This document shows, piece after piece, positions 58,889 through 64,000 of a DNA stretch of 64,000 nucleotides. This DNA is from Halogeometricum sp. S3BR5-2. GTDB lineage: Archaea; Halobacteriota; Halobacteria; Halobacteriales; Haloferacaceae. The notes beneath the pieces were generated by a model, which was given only the letters and a program-made list of their open reading frames with translations, was not told the origin of the DNA and ran no database searches. How positions within the stretch are numbered: the stretch's first letter is position 1; each line of letters starts with the position of its first letter. The translations under genes were made by a program, and so were the position numbers. The stretch lies in contig NZ_JAMQOQ010000002.1 in the NCBI RefSeq assembly GCF_031624635.1, forward strand, positions 682,001 through 746,000, given 5' to 3'.

Positions 58889-58990
58889 GGATTTCCCTCT
58901 TCGAACGCTACTTGTCACTCAGACACATAAACGGTTCGCCGCCGCTATCGGACGCGAGATTCGGGGCGGGGGATGTCGCGTTTCCTCGCC

Positions 58991-59449
58991 TTACTCGTCG
59001 CGCCCGTTCGACTCGGCCTCGCCTTCGAGGGCCGTCTCGACGAGGTCGCGGCCGTACTCGGTGTTGGTCTCCAGTTCGGGCACCTCCGTCGGGTCGCCGT
59101 CCTCGTCGACGGCGACGTATACGAAGTACGACTCGGTGGTGAGTTCCGTGTCGCCGGTGAGGGGGTCCTCCCGAAAGACGCGGAGGCGGACCTTCACGCT
59201 GGTCTGTCCGGCCTCGTAGACGTACGACTCGATGAGGGCGGCGTCGCCGCGCGGGATGGGGCGGTGGAAGTTGACGCTCTCCATCCGCGCGGTGACGCAC
59301 GTCTCGCCCGCGAAGCGCATCGCGGACATCGCGCCCACCTCGTCCATCCACTTCATCACGTTGCCGCCGTGGGCCATGTCGTAGTTGTTCGTGTCGTTGG
59401 GGTGAACCAACACGCGGTTCTCGATGTACGTCTCCTCGACGTCGATCAT
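58991..59449 (-). CDS. Acyl-CoA thioesterase (hotdog fold)
   Basis: 152 residues. Hotdog fold with NDTNNYDMAHGGNVMKWMDEVGAMSAMRFAG and VTARMESVNFHRPIPRGDAALIES; the Asp/His/Gly positions fit the bacterial YciA/BFIT-like acyl-CoA thioesterases. Hydrolyses acyl-CoA to free acid and CoA. ATG start 59449. Confidence 0.93.
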   Translation of the reverse strand: MIDVEETYIENRVLVHPNDTNNYDMAHGGNVMKWMDEVGAMSAMRFAGETCVTARMESVNFHRPIPRGDAALIESYVYEAGQTSVKVRLRVFREDPLTGDTELTTESYFVYVAVDEDGDPTEVPELETNTEYGRDLVETALEGEAESNGRDE

Positions 59450-59582
59450 ACACGCCTTACTCGAACGCCCCGATTAACGCTTCTGACACGAGAGAGCGTT
59501 CGTTCCGGTCGTTCGTGAGGGTTACGCGGCCCGCGCTGCCGGCGGCCAAATCTCTTTGCGCGCGGAGTCCGAACGCCCGTAC

Positions 59583-59825
59583 ATGAGCATCACGCTGTAC
59601 GCTCTGGACGGCTGTCCGTACTGCGAGAAAGTCCACGACGCCCTCGAGGACGGCGGCGTCGAGTACGAGACGGAGTGGGTCGGTGCGCTCCACTCCGAGC
59701 GCGACGAGGTCAAGCGCGTGAGCGGCCAGCGCGCGGTGCCGGTCCTCGTGGACCACGACCGCGGGGTGACGATGGGCGAGTCCGAGAACATCCTGCAGTA
59801 CGTCGAGAAGACGCTCGCGGCATGA
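59583..59825 (+). CDS. Glutaredoxin
   Basis: 80 residues. Thioredoxin fold with redox motif CPYC (residues 11-14), the cis-Pro loop AVPVLVDHD and GVTMGESENI. Reduces disulphides or glutathione/gamma-Glu-Cys mixed disulphides. Overlaps the cobalamin adenosyltransferase by four bases, so the two are translationally coupled. Confidence 0.95.
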   Translation: MSITLYALDGCPYCEKVHDALEDGGVEYETEWVGALHSERDEVKRVSGQRAVPVLVDHDRGVTMGESENILQYVEKTLAA

Positions 59826-60358
59826 CCATCTACACCGGTCGTGGCGACGAGGGGAAGACCGACCTGCGCGACATGTCGCGGGTGTCGAAGACGAACGCCC
59901 GCATCGAGGCGTACGGCACCGTCGACGAGGCGAACGCGCTGGTCGGGAGCGTCCGCCCGACCGGATACGACGACGTGGACGAGAAACTGGAGCGGATACA
60001 GAACCACCTCCACGTCGTGCAGGCCGACTTCGCCAACCCGGACCCCGACGAGGACGCCCCCGTCGTCCGCGCCGACCACGTCGAGCAGGTGGAGGCGTAC
60101 ATCGACGAGGCCGACGAGGAACTCGAACCGCTCCGGTCGTTCGTCCTCCCTGGCGGCGGCGACGCCGGGGCGAAACTCCACCACGCGCGGGCGGTGACGC
60201 GCCGGGCGGAGCGCCGCGCCGTCGCTCTCGCGGACGAGGAACCGGTGAACGCGGAGGCGATTCGCTACCTCAACCGGCTGTCGGACGCGCTGTTCGTGTT
60301 CGCGCGGCTGGTGAACAAGCGGGACGGAGTACCCGAGGAGTCGCCGACGTACGACTGA
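59822..60358 (+). CDS. Cob(I)alamin adenosyltransferase (PduO type)
   Basis: 178 residues. Uses ATP to make adenosylcobalamin. PduO signature: an N-terminal MTIYTGRGDEGKTDL ATP-binding stretch, AYGTVDEANALVGS, and FVLPGGGDAGAKLHHARAVTRRAERRAVAL with the C-terminal YLNRLSDALFVFARLVN. The start is inside the glutaredoxin gene (ATGA overlap). A MITE-like element follows its stop by five bases. Confidence 0.94.
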   Translation: MTIYTGRGDEGKTDLRDMSRVSKTNARIEAYGTVDEANALVGSVRPTGYDDVDEKLERIQNHLHVVQADFANPDPDEDAPVVRADHVEQVEAYIDEADEELEPLRSFVLPGGGDAGAKLHHARAVTRRAERRAVALADEEPVNAEAIRYLNRLSDALFVFARLVNKRDGVPEESPTYD

Positions 60359-60362
60359 GTGA

Positions 60363-60445
60363 TATAGTAGCGTTCGCAACTGATTACTCATCCGACCGCA
60401 CAGTGTCGTGCGGTCGAGGACTGAAGACTTGCGAACGCTACTATA
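60363..60445. mobile_element. MITE-like element with 17-bp terminal inverted repeats
   Basis: An 83-base unit bounded by TATAGTAGCGTTCGCAA (60363-60379) and its exact complement TTGCGAACGCTACTATA (60429-60445). An inner hairpin (GACCGCAC ... GTGCGGTC) occupies the centre. No frame fits inside. The terminal repeats are typical of haloarchaeal miniature transposable elements, whose parent element is not in the window. It could also act as a bidirectional terminator after the adenosyltransferase. Confidence 0.7.
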
Positions 60446-60533
60446 GGGTGTGGACCGACGGTGATGATGCCCACGGTCGGCCACGTTGGGATAGACGCTC
60501 GATGGACACCGACGGACCGGCGCCGCATCGGTT

Positions 60534-60586
60534 TTAGGCACGCCTAACAAACACTAAAACGCTTCGGTTTTGGTTGGCCTAAACCG
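60534..60586. promoter_or_regulatory. Palindromic metal-repressor-like boxes
   Basis: A perfect inverted repeat TTAGGC-AC-GCCTAA (60534-60547) resembles DtxR/IdeR-type iron boxes (consensus TTAGGTTAGCCTAACCTAA). A second palindrome reads CGGTTTTGGTTGGCCTAAACCG at 60565-60586. They lie just upstream of a TATA-like TTTTAT (60612) for the gene at 60641, an arrangement suitable for repression. Haloarchaeal Idr and SirR regulators bind such sites; the regulator is inferred. Confidence 0.55.
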
Positions 60587-60640
60587 TCCTTGGTAACTAC
60601 TCGCATAATTCTTTTATCCGCCGCCGGTCTATCGACGCGT

Positions 60641-60910
60641 ATGAATCGACACTTCGAGGACGCCTGGTACTACCTCCGACGGGCCGGCGAGCATCTCGCG
60701 GTCGGACTGCGCGAGGAGGCCGCGCCGCTCGAACGGCGGGTTCGTCGGGCCGTCGGACGGGAGCGAGCGGCCGAACCGGAACCGACCGGACGCGAGCGTC
60801 TGGAGACGGAACTCCGGAGCGTGCCCGTCCGCGCCGAACGCGGCGGCAAGAAGGCCATCCGAGAGGCGCGCGGACGGGTGAAGCGCTACCGCGGCGGCGC
60901 CGCCGAGTGA
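60641..60910 (+). CDS. DUF7553-like small haloarchaeal protein
   Basis: 89 residues; the phrase MNRHFEDAWYYLRRAGEHLAVGL and the ending REARGRVKRYRG match a haloarchaeal family of short helical proteins (probably DUF7553 by memory). Highly basic and charged, unlike most haloarchaeal proteins. Leaderless start indicated by the TATA-like box about 28 bases upstream. The palindromic boxes before it suggest metal control. Confidence 0.65.
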   Translation: MNRHFEDAWYYLRRAGEHLAVGLREEAAPLERRVRRAVGRERAAEPEPTGRERLETELRSVPVRAERGGKKAIREARGRVKRYRGGAAE

Positions 60911-60959
60911 GACCGAAACAGAACGGTTAAGTCTCACCCGAAGATACGTTTTTCTGCCT

Positions 60960-61034
60960 GGGTTGGTGGTCTAGCCAGGTTATGACGGCTCCTTCACACG
61001 GAGCAGGCCGGCGGTTCGAATCCGCCCCAACCCA
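60960..61034 (+). tRNA. tRNA-Val (CAC)
   Basis: Acceptor GGGTTGG (60960-60966) pairs with CCAACCC (61027-61033), with discriminator A 61034. Anticodon stem GCTCC/GGAGC encloses the loop TTCACAC, giving anticodon CAC for valine codon GTG. The T arm GGCGG-TTCGAAT-CCGCC is intact. Downstream spacer holds two partial copies. Confidence 0.96.
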
Positions 61035-61135
61035 CTTCTCTTCGGCGCTACCGACGAGCGAAGCGAGGAGCGTATGCCGAAGTGTGTGATCGCCGAGGAT
61101 TCGAGCCCAGAGGACGAGCGAAGCGAAGTCCTCGT

Positions 61136-61205
61136 GGTTCGTAATCCGCCCCAACCCACTCGTTTTCCCATCCTCGTGAAGGAACACGGAGCAGGCCGGC
61201 GTTCG
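61136..61205 (+). repeat. Two partial tRNA-Val copies
   Basis: 61136-61160 repeats the tRNA 3' end from the T loop to one base past the acceptor (GGTTCG, then AATCCGCCCCAACCCACT), with one inserted T. 61184-61205 repeats the anticodon-stem-to-T-arm part (ACACGGAGCAGGCCGGCGTTCG) with one base missing. tRNA 3' copies are typical attachment-site remnants left by integrative elements. No integrase is present. Confidence 0.7.
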
Positions 61206-61330
61206 CGCGCGACGACTGACCGCTCCGGTGCTCGCTACTCGTTCTCTCTCCTCCACCGCGCGACCAACTCTCCGTACGGGCCGGCGTCGCCTCGGAAGTG
61301 CTCGCCTCCGGGTCGTCGTCTCCGTCCGAC

Positions 61331-61498
61331 TCAGTCGTCCTCGCGGGCTTCCAGTTCCGCGATCAGTTCCGAGAGCGCGTCGCGGACCTCCCGCGCCTTG
61401 TCGACGTCCATCCGTTCGTACACCGGCTTGCTGGTCGTGATACTGATCGTATCGCTCGTCCCGTCGAGCCGCCAGTATATCTCGTCCACCAGATGCAT
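61331..61498 (-). CDS. Small haloarchaeal protein (55 aa)
   Basis: 55 residues from ATG 61498, starting MHLVDEIYWRLDGTSD, with strands DTISITTSKPVYERM, then a helix DKAREVRDALSELIAELEARED. Codon use is haloarchaeal, and an AT-rich promoter-like stretch (TATATGTATTTTTA in its own direction) lies just upstream. I do not recognise the family. Confidence 0.7.
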   Translation of the reverse strand: MHLVDEIYWRLDGTSDTISITTSKPVYERMDVDKAREVRDALSELIAELEAREDD

Positions 61499-61637
61499 CA
61501 ACGGATATACAGTTCTAAAAATACATATACACGTCGTACAGTCTCAGAATCTGTTATCAGTTGTCGACGCCCGCAGTTTCCGCGGGGAGCGCGGCGGGGG
61601 CCGACAGCGTCATGTGACGCTGCCCGGTCGATTGCAC

Positions 61638-62030
61638 ATGGAACGAGGAAGTTTCGACCCGGAGGTCGTCGTCTCGGTGGACACGCCGGGGTTCGGCGCG
61701 CGGATAGAACACGGGGACGACGTCTACGAACTGGTCACCGGAGAGGTCGCGGCGGGCGCGTTCGAGGAGGACGGCGACGACGGCGGACGTCCCGCCGTCC
61801 TCGTCGACAGCCGCGTGCAGGAACTGGACGCCCCCGACGGGTACGAGGGCGAGTCGGTCGTCGTGAAACTCGACTACGGCGCGAAGGACGCGAAGTTCTC
61901 CGCGCGCGGACGGGCGGGGACGGAGTCGAACCCGGCGGCGTTCAGCGCCGTCCGAGGCGAGCGGCCGACCGGGAAGTTCTCCGGGCACGAGGCGGCGGTG
62001 AAGGTCCTGAAGCGGGCCGACAACGTCTGA
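61638..62030 (+). CDS. Conserved haloarchaeal hypothetical protein
   Basis: 130 residues from ATG 61638 (MERGSFDPEVVVSVDTPGFG). Mixed alpha/beta with acidic loops (FEEDGDDGGRPAVL) and VVVKLDYGAKDAKFSARGRAGT; no family or catalytic residues recognised. Possibly the same transcript as the next gene. Confidence 0.6.
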   Translation: MERGSFDPEVVVSVDTPGFGARIEHGDDVYELVTGEVAAGAFEEDGDDGGRPAVLVDSRVQELDAPDGYEGESVVVKLDYGAKDAKFSARGRAGTESNPAAFSAVRGERPTGKFSGHEAAVKVLKRADNV

Positions 62031-62103
62031 ATCGGTTCCGCTCCGACCTCACCCGGCACACTCAAGCAGCGGCGACATAGCCTCGCGGCGCGTCCGTAGC
62101 GGT

Positions 62104-62427
62104 GTGAGCTTCCAGAACCGGTTCCAGTACGCGGGGTTGAAGCCGTACGAGGACGAGCGAAGCCGCGCCGAGGCGGGCGAGATGACCCACCACGAGTACG
62201 AACTGCTCTCGCGGGACGACACGTACCGGAAACTCGCGGAGTTGCGGTGGCTCGTCTCCGAGTTCGAGCGCGAACTCGGCGGGGACGACGCCGACCTGAC
62301 CGAGGAGACGCGGGCTTCGCTCGCGCGCACCGTCGCCGAGGCGGGGGTTCCGCTGTCGGAGGCCGTCGACCGCTACGTCGACCGGTGGCTCGAAACCCAC
62401 CGGGCGGCGGAGGCGAGCGAGGTGTGA
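62104..62427 (+). CDS. Conserved haloarchaeal hypothetical protein
   Basis: 107 residues from GTG 62104. Helical and charged: MSFQNRFQYAGLKPYEDERS, YELLSRDDTYRKLAELRWLVSEFEREL. No domain recognised. Coding supported by strong third-position GC bias. Confidence 0.65.
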   Translation: MSFQNRFQYAGLKPYEDERSRAEAGEMTHHEYELLSRDDTYRKLAELRWLVSEFERELGGDDADLTEETRASLARTVAEAGVPLSEAVDRYVDRWLETHRAAEASEV

Positions 62428-62493
62428 GAGCGGCGAGCACGGAGAACGTCGGACATCGGTTGGTTCTTCAGTGCGACTCCGCAACCGACGCGC

Positions 62494-62694
62494 ATGGGCT
62501 TCGGAAGCTACGACGAATCCGAGCAGGAGCGTCAACAGTCGAACGACGAGGAGGAAGCGGCCGAGGGCGTCGACGCCCACGAGCACGAACACGACGGGGA
62601 GGTCAACGTCGAGAGCGACGTGTCGACGGACGCCCTCGTCGACCGACTGGGCGAGATGAAGGCCGACGCCGAGGCCGACGACGAGGACGCGTAG
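62494..62694 (+). CDS. DUF5786 family small protein
   Basis: 66 residues. The start MGFGSYDESEQERQ and the middle EHEHDGEVNVESDVSTDALVDRLGEMK match the haloarchaeal DUF5786 family. Very acidic and probably unstructured at the N-terminus. Function unknown. Confidence 0.85.
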   Translation: MGFGSYDESEQERQQSNDEEEAAEGVDAHEHEHDGEVNVESDVSTDALVDRLGEMKADAEADDEDA

Positions 62695-62784
62695 CGGCCG
62701 ACCCGCTCTCGGCCGTCGCTCGACGCGGCGGCGGACGCCGGGAGTGCGAGGTTATATCAGACGCACCGACGTAGCGTCGGCAGC

Positions 62785-63933
62785 GTGGAGTCTCGACATC
62801 GGGCCGTCGTCGGTGACGCGCGGGAGATGAGCGGCCTCACGGACGACGCCGTCGAACTCGTCGTCACCTCGCCGCCGTACCCGATGGTGGAGATGTGGGA
62901 CGACCTCTTCTCGAACCTCACAGACGGCGTCGGACCGGCGCTCGAAGACGGCGACGGCGAGGCGGCGTTCGAGGCGATGCACCGCGTTCTGGACGAGGTG
63001 TGGGCCGAACTCCGGCGCGTCCTCGTTCCGGGCGGCATCGCCTGCGTGAACGTCGGCGACGCGACGCGGACGGTCGGCGACAGCTTCCGCGTCTACCCGA
63101 ATCACGCCCGCGTGCTCGACGCGTTCACCGACCTCGGATTCGAGCCGCTCCCGGACGTGCTGTGGCGGAAACCGACCAACAGCGCCGCGAAGTTCATGGG
63201 GAGCGGCATGCTCCCGCCGAACGCCTACGTCACCTTAGAGCACGAGTACGTGCTGGTGTTCCGCAACGGCGCCGGGTCGCGGTCGTTCGACCCCGGCGCG
63301 GACCGACGCTACGAGTCGGCGTACTTCTGGGAGGAGCGGAACGCGTGGTTCACCGACGTCTGGACGGACGTGGCCGGCACCGACCAGCGCGTGACCGAGG
63401 CGGCGAAGCGGTTCGACGCTTCGGGAATTTCGAGCGACGGCGGGGACGCCGAGGGTGCGAGCGCGGGCGCGAACGCGAGCACGAACGCGGGCACCGGCGA
63501 GTCGCCGGACGAGGAACTCAGAGACCGGACGGCGGCGTACCCGTTCGACATCCCCTACCGACTGATAAACATGTACTCCGTCTACGGCGACACCGTCTTG
63601 GACCCCTTTTTCGGCACCGGCACCACCTCCTTGGCCGCGATGGTCGCCGGGCGCGACTCGGTGGGCTACGAACTCGAACGGGCGTTCGTCGAGGCGTTCG
63701 ATACTCGGGCGAGGCGCGCCCCGGCCCTCTCGCGCGCCGTCGTCGCCGACAGACTCGACGCCCACCGGGAGTTCGTCGCGGAGCGACGCGAGCAGGGGAG
63801 TCCACCGGGCTACGAGGCCGAACACTACGACTTTCCCGTCGTGACGAAACAGGAGCGGCGGCTCCGGTTCCGCACCGTCTCCGACGTGCGGCGCGAGGAC
63901 GAGGCGTGGGTCGCCGACCACGAGGCGGTGTGA
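62785..63933 (+). CDS. DNA methyltransferase, probable orphan CTAG N4-cytosine methylase (Zim-like)
   Basis: 382 residues from GTG 62785. The catalytic motif VTSPPYPMVEMWDDLF (motif IV) is near the N-terminus and the AdoMet-binding DPFFGTGTTSLAAM (motif I) near residue 275, the beta-class order of N4-cytosine and N6-adenine enzymes. No restriction gene lies next to it. Haloarchaea carry a conserved orphan CTAG N4-cytosine methylase (Zim, as in Haloferax volcanii HVO_0794), and this gene fits that type in pattern and setting, though assignment is by memory. A low-complexity Ser/Ala/Gly insert sits at about 215-240. Confidence 0.8.
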   Translation: MESRHRAVVGDAREMSGLTDDAVELVVTSPPYPMVEMWDDLFSNLTDGVGPALEDGDGEAAFEAMHRVLDEVWAELRRVLVPGGIACVNVGDATRTVGDSFRVYPNHARVLDAFTDLGFEPLPDVLWRKPTNSAAKFMGSGMLPPNAYVTLEHEYVLVFRNGAGSRSFDPGADRRYESAYFWEERNAWFTDVWTDVAGTDQRVTEAAKRFDASGISSDGGDAEGASAGANASTNAGTGESPDEELRDRTAAYPFDIPYRLINMYSVYGDTVLDPFFGTGTTSLAAMVAGRDSVGYELERAFVEAFDTRARRAPALSRAVVADRLDAHREFVAERREQGSPPGYEAEHYDFPVVTKQERRLRFRTVSDVRREDEAWVADHEAV

Positions 63934-63937
63934 CCGC

Positions 63938-64000
63938 TCAGACCGGCTTCCCCTCGAACTCCACCTCGCGGGCGCGGCGGCGGATGTCGTCGGCGTCGGC
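63938..64000 (-). CDS. C-terminal end of a gene running off the window
   Basis: The minus-strand frame reads to a stop at 63938 and ends in DADDIRRRAREVEFEGKPV, a charged helical tail with haloarchaeal codon use. Family not recognisable from twenty residues. Confidence 0.45.
   Translation of the reverse strand, partial: ADADDIRRRAREVEFEGKPV

Noticed and set aside
58895-58912. CGAACGCTACT resembling the MITE end
   Set aside because: Only eleven bases match and no partner inverted repeat is present nearby.

Overview
The window is a stretch of haloarchaeal main chromosome. Support comes from very high GC coding with acidic proteins, an intron-containing elongator tRNA-Met, archaeal genes (replication factor C large subunit, archaeal EF-1alpha, archaeal-type HMG-CoA synthase), F420-type oxidoreductases, Tat lipoprotein signals and PilA-type pilins. 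It looks like a Haloferacales-type genome, but genus cannot be fixed from the sequence alone. Genes are dense, on both strands, mostly single or in short operons. I see no CRISPR array, no prophage and no complete insertion sequence.

Layout. 1-6.2 kb: an interrupted membrane gene, an ArsR-type regulator, a DUF1405 membrane protein, phosphoglycerate mutase (gpmI), a VTT-domain membrane protein and two haloarchaeal conserved proteins. 6.3-9.7 kb: tRNA-Met with an 81-nt intron, then two tandem type IV pilins with nearly identical N-termini, and small membrane proteins. 9.7-18 kb: an operator-like spacer, asparaginase, a cytidylate-kinase paralog that lacks the P-loop lysine, a DMT exporter, a CBS protein, an RNase H-like protein, malic enzyme and an M24 homolog that lacks metal ligands. 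18-26.4 kb: heme A synthase, a polar amino acid ABC transporter operon, an alcohol dehydrogenase, an F420-dependent oxidoreductase, rfcL and a short-chain dehydrogenase. 26.5-32.8 kb: membrane and acetyltransferase genes, two regulators and HMG-CoA synthase.

32.9-36 kb: two large exported proteins with pilin-like N-termini. 36-41.2 kb: DUF2150, a TatD-like hydrolase, a NYN-domain protein, a YihY membrane protein and a stand-alone EF-1alpha gene. 41.6-47.5 kb: a membrane histidine kinase, then a complete glycine cleavage operon gcvT-gcvH-gcvPA-gcvPB, followed by an uncatalogued 52-residue zinc-finger gene on the other strand. 47.6-53.6 kb: an ACT protein, a luciferase-like oxidoreductase, an M20 amidohydrolase, a flippase-like membrane protein, a Gly/Glu-rich lipoprotein and an aminotransferase. 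54-60.4 kb: formamidase, a strongly divergent group II chaperonin, a 2-hydroxyacid dehydrogenase, a DICT-domain protein, a thioesterase, and a glutaredoxin overlapping a PduO-type cobalamin adenosyltransferase.

60.4-64 kb is the most accessory-looking part: a small MITE-like element, a palindromic metal-repressor-like box before a DUF7553-like gene, tRNA-Val(CAC) followed by two broken partial copies of itself (likely integration scars), several tiny haloarchaeal proteins, and an orphan DNA methyltransferase resembling the haloarchaeal CTAG methylase. CTAG is visibly rare in the window.

I did not find one convincing novel multi-gene system. The best leads are the divergent chaperonin beside formamidase, the catalytically altered kinase and M24 proteins, the tandem pilins, and the putative operators at 9.8 kb and 60.5 kb.
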